Shown here one piece after another: positions 39,031 through 48,565 of a stretch of 64,000 bases of DNA. The DNA comes from Nostoc piscinale CENA21 (GTDB taxonomy: Bacteria > Cyanobacteriota > Cyanobacteriia > Cyanobacteriales > Nostocaceae). The stretch lies in NCBI RefSeq assembly GCF_001298445.1, contig NZ_CP012036.1, positions 2,793,263 to 2,857,262 on the forward strand, given 5' to 3'. The notes under the pieces are model-generated. The model made no database searches and was not told the origin of the DNA. It saw only the letters and a list, made by a program, of their open reading frames with translations. The stretch's first letter is position 1; every line of letters begins with the position of its first letter. A program made the position numbers and the translations under genes.

Positions 39031-41060
39031 ATGCCAACCCAAGTTATTCAATCTCAATCCTCAACAAATTATTTTTCAGATTTTTCTCAATTTTGGGAAA
39101 ATATCAAAACGATTACAGGCCCTTACTGGTATCCAACAAAGCCAGGGGAAAGAGCATTTTCAGAAGTGATTCGTGCTTGGGGGATGCTCATTCTCTTAAT
39201 CTTCTTAATCATTGCTCTTGTAAGTGTAAATGTTTTTACCAACTTCCTAAATCGCTATTTAGTCGATGTCATCATTACAGAAAAAAAATATTGCTAAATT
39301 TTTTTGATGCTGTCTGGCTTTATAGCATAGCTCTAGTCTTTGTAACAATCTTGGTAGGATTTTCTAAATTTGTGAGAAAACAAATAGCAATTGATTGGTA
39401 TCAATGGCTAAATAACTACACTTTATCAAAATATTTGAGCAATCAAGCTTATTATAAAATCAATTTTAAATCAGATATTGATAATCCAGACCAACGTCTA
39501 TCTCAAGAAATTGAACCTATCGCCAGTAATGCTCTCAGTTTTTCAGCTACTTTCCTCGAAAAAATACTGGAAATGGTAGCTTTTATTTTAATTATTTGGT
39601 CAATTTCACAAGAAGTTGCAATTATTTTACTTGTTTATACAATTATAGGCAATTTGATTGCCGTTTTCTTGACTCAAGCATTAAATAAGATTAATCAAAA
39701 AGAGCTTGCATCGAAGGCTGACTATAACTATTGTCTGACTCATGTTCGTAATCATGCTGAATCCATAGCTTTTTTCCGGGGAGAGAATCAAGAATTAAAT
39801 ATCATTGGAAGAAGATTTAGCAATCTGATCAAAGATGCTAAACACAAGATTAATTGGGAAAGAAATCAAGATATTTATAATAGAGGATATCAGGCTGTAA
39901 TTGAAATATTTCCCTTTTTAATACTTGGGCCTTTATATATTGCAAATCAATTAAGTTTTGGAGAAATCAGCCAAGCCTCTTTATCCGCGTATCTTTTTTC
40001 TAATTCTGTAGCGGAATTAATAAATGAATTTGGAGTTTCTGGAAGGTTTTATAGTTATGTTGAGCGTTTAACTGAGTTTTCAAATGCTTTAGAAGAAGTA
40101 GCTAAACAACTAGAAAATGTCAGTACCATCAAAACAATAGAAGATACTCATCTCACGTTTGAGAATGTCACCTTACAAACACCCAACTATGAGCAAGTGA
40201 TTGTCAAAGATTTGTCACTGTCTGTTCAGCGAGGAGAAGGCTTATTAATTATAGGGCCGAGTGGTCGAGGAAAAAGCTCTTTATTGAGAGCGATCGCAGG
40301 TTTATGGAATGCAGGAACTGGTCGTTTAGTCCGACCACCTCTAGAAGAAGCTTTATTCTTACCCCAACGTCCTTACATAATTTTGGGAACTTTACGCGAA
40401 CAGTTACTTTATCCTAATACCAATCTTCAAATGACCGATGCACAACTGAGAACAGTTTTGCAACAAGTTAACCTACAAAATGTGCTAAATCGAGTCGAAG
40501 GCTTTGATACAGAAGTTCCTTGGGAAAATATATTATCGCTAGGAGAACAACAACGCCTAGCATTTGCACGACTATTAATTACTCATCCTCGCTTCACTAT
40601 ATTAGACGAAGCAACAAGTGCCTTAGATTTAACTAATGAAGGGCTTTTATATCAACAATTACATGAGACAAAAACAACTTTTATTAGTGTCGGACATCGA
40701 GAGAGTCTATTTCAATATCATCAATGGGTGCTAGAACTCTCAGAAAATTCTACTTGGCAACTTGTGAGCGTGGAAGATTATCAGCGACAAAAAGCAATAG
40801 TTACTAATCCTCCTGAAGAAAATGTTCAAATCACTATAGAAGATGATATTCCTAATCATCCATTACAAATTCAACCAAAAAACAGGGGAGTAACAAACAC
40901 AATTGAAGGGTTTTCTCACAAAGAAATGCAGACATTAACAGACTATTCACTTGGCACCATCAGAAGCAGAGCAAGCCAAGGAAAGTCTATCACTGCTAAA
41001 GACGGCATTACCTACCGCTACAACAAAGACCCCAACGTATTGAAATGGGTCAGAGTTTAG
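39031..41060 (+). pseudogene. Second ABC exporter gene, frameshifted in an A8 run
   Basis: It is the paralogue of the exporter at 16707, with the same permease-ATPase layout, Walker A (GPSGRGKSS), SLGEQQR, DEATSALD and the C-terminal SHKEM...KWVRV segment. The first 83 residues (MPTQVIQ to DVIITEK) are in one frame; the rest, from NIAKFFDAV onward, is in the next. Removing one A from 39281-39288 restores a single protein of about 676 residues. All catalytic motifs are intact, so the lesion is recent, a sequencing error, or rescued by slippage. Confidence 0.85.
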
Positions 41061-41113
41061 CGAATACTCATACTTTTTGGGTGTAAGGGTGTGGCAGTAA
41101 GGGTTTTGCTCAC

Positions 41114-41476
41114 TCACACCCTACATTCTGATATAACCCTTGTAGAATCAGCCTTTTTATTATTTGATAGCGTTAACTTCTGAGAATAACAGTCAAACCA
41201 ACGTTCCCAATAATCTTGTTTTTTTGTTAATTTCCCTATAACGCGGTTATATTTAGCAAACCAGCTTTCCCAATAATCGTTTGTTTCTTTAACGCAACCA
41301 TCACAGGTTGGGCAACCAGCTTTACATTGAGGTACTGTGTGAATTGTGCCAACACAGTCTGTGCAAAGTTCCGAATCAATCCAGTGGCGTGTGCCTTCTA
41401 CTTTAATTGCTCCGGTGGGACATACAGACTCACAGAGATTGCAAGAAATACATTGGCTGGTAATCTTATAAGCCAT
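41114..41476 (-). CDS. fdxN: FdxN-type 2[4Fe-4S] ferredoxin with a divergent C terminus
   Basis: The 120-residue protein has the two cluster motifs CISCNLCESVCP and CTDCVGTIHTVPQCKAGC plus the cyanobacterial C-terminal region with two YWExWF motifs. It follows nifB with its own AAGGAG site, as in the nifB-fdxN-nifS-nifU operon. Up to CYSQK (residues 96-100) it is family-like; the last 20 residues (LTLSNNKK...SECRV) do not resemble the ending I recall for Anabaena FdxN. A TATTC pentamer spans Y97-S98 (41184-41188). No nifS follows; the next gene downstream is the exporter pseudogene in the opposite direction. Confidence 0.9.
   Translation of the reverse strand: MAYKITSQCISCNLCESVCPTGAIKVEGTRHWIDSELCTDCVGTIHTVPQCKAGCPTCDGCVKETNDYWESWFAKYNRVIGKLTKKQDYWERWFDCYSQKLTLSNNKKADSTRVISECRV
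41184..41188 (-). other. TATTC within fdxN, possible excision-element attachment site
   Basis: The fdxN element of Anabaena PCC 7120 is excised at a 5-base TATTC repeat during heterocyst development. Here the pentamer (GAATA on the + strand) lies where FdxN sequence stops looking family-like. The matching copy and a recombinase gene are not in the window. Random occurrence is possible for five bases. Confidence 0.3.
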
Positions 41477-41519
41477 GATTATTCTCCTTGCGAATGAGAG
41501 AAGTGTGAAGTGTGAAGTT

Positions 41520-41597
41520 GAAAGGTAAAGGCAAAAGGTAAAAGGTAAAAGGCAAAATAAATATAGTCTTTTACCTTTTTACTTTTTACTTTTTACT
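41520..41597. repeat. Inverted heptameric repeats between nifB and fdxN
   Basis: AAAAGGT/AAAAGGC heptamers on the left face TTTTACC/TTTTTAC heptamers on the right, giving a long imperfect hairpin in the 116-base gap. It could lower or stabilise fdxN mRNA relative to nifB. Confidence 0.6.
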
Positions 41598-43041
41598 TCT
41601 TGTTCCCTAATTCTTTGACGTATTGTTCGTAAAACTCTAAAGCAACTTTCTCGATTACGTCGTAAGCTTCAACGGTCTGTATGCCAGCTTCGTGCAATTT
41701 TTCTTTGGGACAGTTGCCAATCTTAGAAACCAATACTGCTTTACAATCTGCAATTGTCTTCATAATATTCTCTGCGGTGGCGGCTTCACCGTATCCACCT
41801 TGACAATATTGATCAATCTTGCGGTGACTGATAAAGCGAACTTCGTTGCCATCGACTTCGTAAACTTGGAATTCTTTGACATGACCGAAGTGTTGGTTAA
41901 CCAATCCGCCGCCTTTGGTTGCAACTGCAACTAAGATTTTAGGATTGTTGGCAATTTGCTGTTTGCCGGCTTTTGCCTTTTCTTTGGCTGCTTTGATTTC
42001 TTCTCTAAATTTCTCAATACCTTCGTGAACTTCTTGGCGCTTGGTGAGGTCGTATTCTGGAGCCATTTCCAAGAAATTCTCTTTAGTGAATTCTTGGCTG
42101 CGGTCTTCACCTAACAAACCAATAGCATCTGCACGGCATTGACGGCAGTGGCGCATCATTTTCATGTTGCCGGCGCACTGGTCTTGAACTGATTTGAGTT
42201 CTTTTTGTGAGGGGCCGCGTTGACCTGTTAAGCCGAAGTGTGTACCGTGTTCTGGTGCAGAAATCAAAGGCATGATGTTGTGCAAGAATGCACCACGCTC
42301 ACGAATTGCCTTATTGACTTCCACTAAGTGTTGGTCGTTGATTCCGGGAATCATCACGGAGTTGACCTTGCACAGAATGTCGGCTTCTCTCAGAGCTTGT
42401 AAGCCTTCTAACTGCTTTTCGAGCAGAATTCTGGCTCCTTCAATACCTCTGTAACGTCTGCGCTTATAGTGAACCCATGAGTAAATCTGCGCGCCGATTT
42501 CTGGGTCGATGGTATTTAGGGTGATAGTAACGTGATCTATATTTAATTGTTTAATGCGATCGATGTATTCAGTTAACATCAAACCATTGGTTGATAAACA
42601 AAGCTTGATATCTGGTGCTTTGTCTGCAATCAATTCAAAGGTACGGAATGTTTTGTCTGGGTTGGCTAGAGGGTCGCCAGGGCCAGCAATTCCCAAAACT
42701 GTCATTTGAGGAATCTTGCCAGCGATAACCAACGCTTTGTGTGCTGCTTCTTCCGGTGTAAGTAACTCGCTCACTACACCAGGACGGCTTTCGTTGGCGC
42801 AGTCATATTTGCGGTTGCAATAGTTGCATTGAATGTTGCAAGCAGGTGCAACTGCAACGTGCATTCTCGCGTAATGGTGGTGAGCTTCTTCGCTGTAGCA
42901 GGGATGTTTAGCAATGCGTTCTTGGAGCTTTTCGTCCATTTCCACGGTGGCGCTGCTTTTGCTGTCGCATCCGCAACCACCAGATTTTGCTTGGGTAGGT
43001 GTCGATTCAGTAACGGAGGAGCCTGTAACCTGTGGTGTCAT
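41593..43041 (-). CDS. nifB: Nitrogenase cofactor biosynthesis protein NifB
   Basis: The roughly 482-residue protein makes NifB-co, the core of the iron-molybdenum cofactor. It has the radical SAM motif CNIQCNYC, a further cysteine-rich NifB segment (CRQCRADA) and a C-terminal NifX/NafY-like cofactor-binding domain (NPKILVAVATKGGG...HFGH). A cysteine pair near the N terminus (GGCGCDS) is also visible. ATG at 43041 is chosen; a TTG four codons upstream is possible. It is the first gene of a minus-strand operon with fdxN. The presence of nifB supports a diazotroph. Confidence 0.96.
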   Translation of the reverse strand: MTPQVTGSSVTESTPTQAKSGGCGCDSKSSATVEMDEKLQERIAKHPCYSEEAHHHYARMHVAVAPACNIQCNYCNRKYDCANESRPGVVSELLTPEEAAHKALVIAGKIPQMTVLGIAGPGDPLANPDKTFRTFELIADKAPDIKLCLSTNGLMLTEYIDRIKQLNIDHVTITLNTIDPEIGAQIYSWVHYKRRRYRGIEGARILLEKQLEGLQALREADILCKVNSVMIPGINDQHLVEVNKAIRERGAFLHNIMPLISAPEHGTHFGLTGQRGPSQKELKSVQDQCAGNMKMMRHCRQCRADAIGLLGEDRSQEFTKENFLEMAPEYDLTKRQEVHEGIEKFREEIKAAKEKAKAGKQQIANNPKILVAVATKGGGLVNQHFGHVKEFQVYEVDGNEVRFISHRKIDQYCQGGYGEAATAENIMKTIADCKAVLVSKIGNCPKEKLHEAGIQTVEAYDVIEKVALEFYEQYVKELGNKK

Positions 43042-43135
43042 TGAATTTCGCAAATGTCGGTGGACTAAGCTGCCACTGTGGGAGATGCCGTTGCTATTTT
43101 ATTTGCCCTAGTAGAATGGAAGTCACGCGCCAGTT

Positions 43136-43330
43136 GCTTCAAGTCGGCTTCGCCGACGACAGTTGCTACAACGGAGGGAACCTCCCTTCGGGTGACGCTC
43201 CTGCGTCGCTAACGCTGCGCTAACACCACTTTGCTTATGCCGGGAAACCCGTCCACCGCAAGTGGTTCACCGCAACGCACTGTCTCCCCAACGCACTGGC
43301 TTGGCTATCACACTGCCCGCAAGAGTGCAT
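43136..43330. repeat. Cluster of small GC-rich palindromes
   Basis: Several cyanobacterial dispersed palindromes lie end to end: CGGCTTCGCCG, GGAGGGAACCTCCC, GCGTCGCTAACGCTGCGC and others. GC content is far above the surroundings. Open frames here, including a 112-codon one at 43231-43569, have no protein-like character and follow the repeats. Confidence 0.7.
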
Positions 43331-43685
43331 CCTTTGGTTGTAGCAAAGCCACTTGGTGGGCAACTTCGCTGATGATGGCAGGCTATGAATCCTTGTGTTT
43401 CGGCTGGTGTGTGTCAACTTTAAGGTTGTGGGTAGAGTTGGTGTGTATAGCCGTGACTTCGATTCACCGAGGCATGGTGCTATCTCATCCCTCCACTCAC
43501 TTTTGGCTCTCTGTTTTGTTTCGAGCCATTGGTGATTGGCGATATATGATTTATAGCAGCCGTTTTTGAGCAGGGCTGATGGTTATTTTTGGATAGAATT
43601 TATTGGATTTATTAGGTTTGTACTCAAATCTGCAAACCTAAATAGAGAGCTATAAAAAAGTTTATAAATTTTATTTTTGGGTAGA

Positions 43686-43746
43686 GGTTCTAGTATTTTT
43701 AGGTCAGGGTTCTTGTATTTTTAGAGTGGGGTTTAGGATTTCTTTG
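43686..43746 (-). promoter_or_regulatory. Three 22-base-spaced direct repeats upstream of nifB
   Basis: GGTTCTAGTATTTTTAG at 43686 and GGTTCTTGTATTTTTAG at 43708 are followed by a weaker copy (GGTTTAGGATTT) at 43730, each exactly 22 bases apart, two helical turns. They lie about 650 bases upstream of nifB. A regulator array is possible; no known nif motif was identified with confidence. Confidence 0.4.
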
Positions 43747-44311
43747 TACTCAGCTATAACGTAATCTCAGCAAGACTTTTAAGCGATTTGCTGCTAATTT
43801 CGAGATACAAAAAGTTGTACTCAACTACCCCTTAAATTCTGCTTAAAACCGCGACGGCTCAAGGATTTAGGGGAAAAACTGGAGTAGATTTGTTGGTACT
43901 ACTCCAGATACGTGCGAAATTCAATTCTGTATACAACATATCATTTTTTTTTAGGGAAAAATGTAATTTACATTTTCTTAATTTTTGTCAGTTTAATGAA
44001 ATTAAATCGCACTGGAAAGTATGATATTGTTAGGCTTTACGGTTCTTGTTCGAGTCAAAGTTAATGAATATTATTTGCAAAAATTAATTTTTTTATATAA
44101 AAAGTAAAATATTTTGATATGCAAATAGAAGCATATTTAACAGATAGCATCAAAAGTTAATTACGGCACAAACTGGGGGCGATCGCTACAAATTACTAAA
44201 CATTGCCATAAGAGGATGTTTGGCAAGCCAAAAAAAGCTCCAGTAAAGGTCTTCTGTCATTAATTGCTTGGTGCAAGATTTGAACATACACCTTACATCC
44301 AGCCTCATACA
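43747..44311. other. AT-rich gene-free stretch upstream of nifB
   Basis: No coding signal. A 9-base-pair inverted repeat, CTGGAGTAG and CTACTCCAG, lies at 43879-43907 with an 11-base loop. The nifB promoter or a small RNA ending at the hairpin at 44312 could be here, but no motif decides it. Confidence 0.5.
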
Positions 44312-44346
44312 CTCAAAAGCCCAGCCATAATGGCCGGGCTTTTGAG
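44312..44346. terminator. Strong bidirectional terminator hairpin
   Basis: A nearly perfect palindrome with CTCAAAAGCCC, GCCAT, AATGGC and GGGCTTTTGAG, with only one mismatch. The arms end in A4 and T4, so it can act in both directions. No annotated gene ends directly before it, which leaves room for an unannotated small transcript on either side. Confidence 0.75.
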
Positions 44347-44485
44347 AAAGGCAGTGGGGCTATATTCCCCAAATTTACATATAGAGTTTCTGTATAAATC
44401 GCTGTACTGATAGGTAATACCACTGCACCAAGATAAATTCCGGAAACCCAGGAAAAATTTTTTTGGGAATTTGTCTAACTATTTT

Positions 44486-44649
44486 GGACTTACCCATAAA
44501 GTTTGTCTGTGGAGACTGGGTGAAGGGGAGCCAGTTGCGTGATAAGGCAGCGCGGTCTTGGGGGTTTCCCGACTTGAGCAAACTGGCATGTGTAAGGGTT
44601 TTGGATACATACACCCCTATACCCGTACACCCTTGATTTTGCTCAGTCC
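44486..44649. mobile_element. MITE-like element, copy A
   Basis: The ends GGACTTACCCA and TTGCTCAGTCC are imperfect inverted repeats of the kind GGACTTACGCA...TGCGTAAGTCC seen in copies B, C and D. Inside are the characteristic ACACCC-rich heptamers. It has no coding capacity for a transposase. Confidence 0.5.
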
Positions 44650-44729
44650 TAATATTTTGGACAATACTCATGCACAACTGACAACCCCAGCCTTTAGGAT
44701 TTAAAAGGAGAGTCTGGTTGTGAAAACAG

Positions 44730-44834
44730 ATGAACGAAACATTGGGTAGCTGGGAAGAATGGGTAACTGTTTTGGGTTATGTGGCGTTTACGGTGTTTAT
44801 CATTGTTTGTGTGTTTGCCACCCAGAGAAAATAA
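44730..44834 (+). CDS. Putative 34-residue single-pass membrane protein
   Basis: ATG at 44730 opens a frame reading MNETLGSWEEW followed by a hydrophobic helix (VTVLGYVAFTVFIIVCVFA) and TQRK. The layout resembles the tiny one-helix subunits of photosynthetic or respiratory complexes, but I do not recognise the family. AGGAG is 19 bases upstream, too far for an ideal ribosome site. Convergent with the next gene. Confidence 0.4.
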   Translation: MNETLGSWEEWVTVLGYVAFTVFIIVCVFATQRK

Positions 44835-44846
44835 CTTTGAGAAAAG

Positions 44847-45140
44847 TCAGGGTTTTTTGAAAAATTTACAGATGAACTGGCCAAGGTCTTGATTTTCCAA
44901 TGGTACAACAGTCCCATCTGACTGAATTTTGACTTTTTGACGGCAGTTGTACACTTCAAGAGGTGTTTTTTCACCATCTACGCTAAGAACTACCCGATAT
45001 TCCCAATAATTTTTGGCGCTGCGGTTAATGCTGAGAATGCAAATCTGATGACCATTGTAATTACGGCATACAGAAGCATAAGCGGGAAAGATGTAGAAAT
45101 TAGAGAGTATAAGTAGCAATATCAGGACAAAATATTTCAT
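44847..45140 (-). CDS. Small secreted protein of unknown function
   Basis: The 97-residue protein starts MKYFVLILLLILSNFY and has a signal peptide ending near AYA, then a mature part with four cysteines (VCRNYNG, ICILSIN, YNCRQ, FICKF), which may form disulfides in the periplasm. A TTG three codons upstream could also start it. I do not recognise the domain. Confidence 0.7.
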   Translation of the reverse strand: MKYFVLILLLILSNFYIFPAYASVCRNYNGHQICILSINRSAKNYWEYRVVLSVDGEKTPLEVYNCRQKVKIQSDGTVVPLENQDLGQFICKFFKKP

Positions 45141-45149
45141 CTGGCGCAA

Positions 45150-45701
45150 TTTCTGGAAAATCCACTCTCATCGGTTGAAATGCTGTAAGTCATATTTCCA
45201 ACAAGCGTTAGCACAATAATTGTCAGTAGGCATTTTAGCGGCGATCGCACCTTCATCAGCACAAAATCATTAATTATTTACTAATTTTTGCCGTTCATGT
45301 GGCATAAGCTAAGATAGCCCTCATGATTTGAGTTATAAAGTGAACTTAAATATCTGAAAAAGCAGTCTAGCTCACATGCTATTCTTAACTTGTTTTGCTG
45401 CAACCAGATGCGGAGGTTGAGTTCCAGCTGTTCTCAAATCAAATGAATGAGCCTGACTGCACCATATTATTGACGTGAAATGGAGGATGTATTTTTTTCT
45501 CGTTAAAAAATAAACAAATTATTATAATTCCGTTTATGTTAATAAATAAAGTAAATAACAATTAGTGTTTGTTAAAATAAAAATGGCATAAGTAGAATTT
45601 TATTATAAATAGTATATTTAGGGAAATCATAGATTGCTTGCAAGCAGATTTTTAAGCTTTCAAGCCTTAAATTAGTATCAAATAAAAACAAGGAACAGCG
45701 C
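45150..45701. other. Gene-free stretch before the amidase gene
   Basis: About 550 AT-rich bases with one HIP1 site (45240). A short minus-strand frame near 45160-45260 reads like a protein fragment but has no good start. The promoters of the divergent secreted-protein and amidase genes should lie here; no motif was recognised. Confidence 0.5.
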
Positions 45702-46646
45702 ATGAAATTTGGAATCGATATCGGACATAACTCTCCACCAGATACAGGTGCTAGAGGCATCAAAATAGAAGATAATTTAACACTAGAAGTAGGTAATAAA
45801 GTTATAGCAAAACTCAAAGCATTGGGACATGAGGTTATATCTTGTAGGCCAGACCGGCCAAGTTCCTCGGTAAAAGATTCCCTTTCTCAAAGAGTAAATA
45901 AAGCCAATGCTAACCGAGTAGACATCTTTGTTTCCATACATTTTAATTCCTTTAACGGTCAAGCCAACGGTACAGAAGTTTTTGCAGGTAGTGAAACGAG
46001 TAGAAAAATAGCAAAGCCTGTGCTAGATGAAATTGTCAAATTAGGATTTTTTAACAGGGGTGTTAAGAGTGGTTCCCACTTATTTGTAATTAGAAATACA
46101 AATATGCCCGCGATTTTAGTTGAAGGTTGCTTTATCGATTCCCAAAAAGATATTAATCTGTTTAACTCAGAAACAATGGCTAATGCTATTGTCAAAGGCT
46201 TGACTGGTCAAGTACCAACTACTCCAGTTCCGCCTGTACCAGATGAAGAACAGAATGTTGATACAACAACCCTCAGATTACAAAAAGCTTTAAATCGGTT
46301 AAAAATCACCGATAAAAATGGTAAGCCACTAGTAGAAGATAATATATTGGGCGAAATTACTAGTTCTGCTGTAGAAAATTTTCAAAAAATTGTTGCCATA
46401 TCACCATCAGGTGTTGCTAACACATCTACATGGAATGCAATTAATTTGATTTTGGCTAAACGCATCATCCGCCCAAACCATGCTGGTGGAACAGTTGTGA
46501 GATACTTACAATACCGGGTTGGTGTGGAAAATGATGGGGTTTATGGGCCACAAACAGAAGCAGCAATGAAAAAATATCAGCAGCAAAATGGTTTAACTGC
46601 TGATGGAATTGTTGGGCCAAATACTTGGCAAAAATTAATTGGCTAA
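45702..46646 (+). CDS. N-acetylmuramoyl-L-alanine amidase with peptidoglycan-binding domain
   Basis: The 314-residue protein joins an Amidase_3 domain (residues 1-175; zinc ligands inferred as H8 in DIGHNS, E24-region glutamate and the histidine of SIHFNSF, with the catalytic E in LVEGCF) to a proline-rich linker and a C-terminal PG_binding_1 region (VRYLQYRVGV...GPNTWQKLIG). It would cleave the peptide from the glycan of the cell wall. No signal peptide is seen, so export is unclear. AAGGAAC precedes the ATG. Confidence 0.92.
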   Translation: MKFGIDIGHNSPPDTGARGIKIEDNLTLEVGNKVIAKLKALGHEVISCRPDRPSSSVKDSLSQRVNKANANRVDIFVSIHFNSFNGQANGTEVFAGSETSRKIAKPVLDEIVKLGFFNRGVKSGSHLFVIRNTNMPAILVEGCFIDSQKDINLFNSETMANAIVKGLTGQVPTTPVPPVPDEEQNVDTTTLRLQKALNRLKITDKNGKPLVEDNILGEITSSAVENFQKIVAISPSGVANTSTWNAINLILAKRIIRPNHAGGTVVRYLQYRVGVENDGVYGPQTEAAMKKYQQQNGLTADGIVGPNTWQKLIG

Positions 46647-46660
46647 TTATTAGCAATAAA

Positions 46661-46756
46661 GTCAGGCAAAATAAATAAGTGTAAGGGTGTATGTATCTCA
46701 AACCCTTACACCCTTATATCTCTAATCCTTGATTTTTCGTTTTTATGCGTCAGTCC
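46661..46756. mobile_element. MITE-like element, copy B
   Basis: Right end TGCGTCAGTCC and a degenerate left end GTCAGGCAAAA, with GTGTAAGGGTGT facing ACCCTTACACCC inside. About 96 bases, between the amidase and a convergent gene. Confidence 0.5.
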
Positions 46757-46781
46757 TAGAAAATATTTTGCCTGGAGAAAT

Positions 46782-47366
46782 TTAGCCACGATTTTTTTCT
46801 AATAACAGCATCATAATTAAACTTAACAAAATTTGTTGTTCTTCGCGATCGCTAACTTGATCAACAGCTTTAATAATAAATTTCCGCGACAAGAAAGTTG
46901 GAATTTTCTCCAACCGCATCACCACCGTACCATCTGCCCGACTCACTAAATAGATAGGGTTGAACACGAAACCCGTAAACATACCCACAACGGGAATTTC
47001 TGCAAATAAAGCATCTGCAACCTTCACCCAAGGATTTTTTTCTTGGATAGTTAAATAAGTATTTTCGCCATCAAAAATGTCATAACGCGCTCGCCAAATA
47101 GATTTTAAACCGCGACGCTTGACCGCACCGATATTTGTACCGTTAGTGTCGCTAAATTCATAACGAGCCGAGAAATCAATAATGCGATCGGCTTTGATGT
47201 AGTATTGAGGGTTAGTTTGTTCAGCATCAGCAAAAATTGTTATCGCTTCTTTGAGCTTAAAAAGTTTCTGTTTAACGTAGAAAACTAAATTACCCTGAGC
47301 GTTAACAATAGAGATTTGCGGTGCTAATGCCCAAAATTTAAATGTAAGTTCCAAAGGATACTGCAT
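46782..47366 (-). CDS. LURP-one-related (tubby-like beta-barrel) protein
   Basis: The 194-residue protein resembles the LOR/YxjI family in its strand pattern, with the early PQISIVNAQGNLVFYVKQKLFKLKEAITIFAD segment being typical. These proteins bind phospholipid-like ligands or act as membrane-anchored scaffolds; no enzymatic residues are expected. ATG is at 47366. The C-terminal 25 residues are hydrophobic (QQILLSLIMMLLLEKN). Confidence 0.8.
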   Translation of the reverse strand: MQYPLELTFKFWALAPQISIVNAQGNLVFYVKQKLFKLKEAITIFADAEQTNPQYYIKADRIIDFSARYEFSDTNGTNIGAVKRRGLKSIWRARYDIFDGENTYLTIQEKNPWVKVADALFAEIPVVGMFTGFVFNPIYLVSRADGTVVMRLEKIPTFLSRKFIIKAVDQVSDREEQQILLSLIMMLLLEKNRG

Positions 47367-47560
47367 AATTTAGTAGAAGCAACAAGGTTGATTGCTCTAT
47401 TAATCCCAAAAGCAGTAAATAACCAATGTTTTTGTAACTAATATATACAAACTGAGACATTAATTTATCTTTGAAGGCAGGAGGAAAACTGATACTAAAC
47501 TTCTGCGGGGAGGTAGGGAACAGGAAAAGAGTTTGTGTAATTAATTCCGTATAGGTACTT

Positions 47561-48436
47561 ATGAGTCAATATCTTTTTAAACGCTCATTTGCTGAAAACT
47601 CAGATATTAGTGACAAGTTATTTGACTTACTAGAAATTGTGTTTCCTGGTATTAGAGATGGAGCAGAACAAATTCAGCGATTAGGTGTATCGTGGGAAAG
47701 TGCTTCCACACCATTTATCAAGTTTCAGAACGACATAGCAATTAGTCATGTAGGGGTATTGGAAATTCCAATGCAAATCATGAGTCAGACTCTGACAGTG
47801 GGAGGAATTCATGCTGTTGCTACCCATCCAGAATTTCAAAGACGCGGCTATTACCGTGAAGTAATGACAGAGGTATTAAAATATTGCGACCAATTATATA
47901 AAACTCTTGTCTTAACTACATCCAATCCCGAATTCTACACGCCCTTTGGCTTTCGCATTATTCCAGAATACTTATTTAAAACCAAGTGTAGGGTACAAGC
48001 TGGCAGCAACGGCTTTCGAGTTTTAGATATTGCTGATGATCAAGAGATAGAATTATTGCACAGATTGTTAGAAGTGCGATCGCCTGTTTCTCATATCATT
48101 GGAATTGTTAAAGAAAAACCTTTATTCTGCTTTAACGAAGGTGGCAGAAGTTTATATTATGCAGCAGATTTAGATTTAATTAGCTGCATGAGCAGAGAAA
48201 ACAACCAACTGCATATTTTTGATTTAGTTGCATCACAAATCTATCCCTTAACAGAAATTCTGTCCCGCATTCCCCAAACCATCGAAGAAGTGTTTATCTA
48301 CTTTAGCCCAGAACTGCTGGATATAGAAAAGACTGAGGCTTTTCCCCATAAACTAGACGATGGCGTGCTGATGGTTCGTGGCGAGTTTGCGGCTGAAGGA
48401 CAGAAGTTTATGCTACCGCGTTCGGGACGTTGTTAA
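47561..48436 (+). CDS. GNAT-family acetyltransferase (Eis-like)
   Basis: The 291-residue protein has an N-terminal GNAT fold with the acetyl-CoA motif region VATHPEFQRRGYYREVM (about residues 87-103), then a longer C-terminal part as in Eis-type enzymes with tandem GNAT and sterol-carrier-like regions, though shorter than classical Eis (about 400). The substrate cannot be read from sequence. No neighbour suggests a pathway. Confidence 0.83.
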   Translation: MSQYLFKRSFAENSDISDKLFDLLEIVFPGIRDGAEQIQRLGVSWESASTPFIKFQNDIAISHVGVLEIPMQIMSQTLTVGGIHAVATHPEFQRRGYYREVMTEVLKYCDQLYKTLVLTTSNPEFYTPFGFRIIPEYLFKTKCRVQAGSNGFRVLDIADDQEIELLHRLLEVRSPVSHIIGIVKEKPLFCFNEGGRSLYYAADLDLISCMSRENNQLHIFDLVASQIYPLTEILSRIPQTIEEVFIYFSPELLDIEKTEAFPHKLDDGVLMVRGEFAAEGQKFMLPRSGRC

Positions 48437-48565
48437 TGATCATGGATGGGAGGAATTTTTCAGAAATCTGCCAAGAGGCTGCATAAAAAAATCTAGGTCA
48501 ACCTATTGAGTTAGTGAAGGGATTAAACCCCAGAAACAAAAACTAAAACATTAGGAGACCAGATT

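Noticed and set aside
1..41060. Nostopeptolide or nostocyclopeptide cluster
   Set aside because: NosE and NosF homologues are shared, but the loading AL-KR-T protein, the epimerised aromatic module and the reductase order fit spumigin better, and the PKS-NRPS line does not match what I recall of either.
43231..43569. Open frame of 112 codons upstream of nifB
   Set aside because: It runs through the palindrome cluster; residues follow the repeats and have no protein-like pattern.
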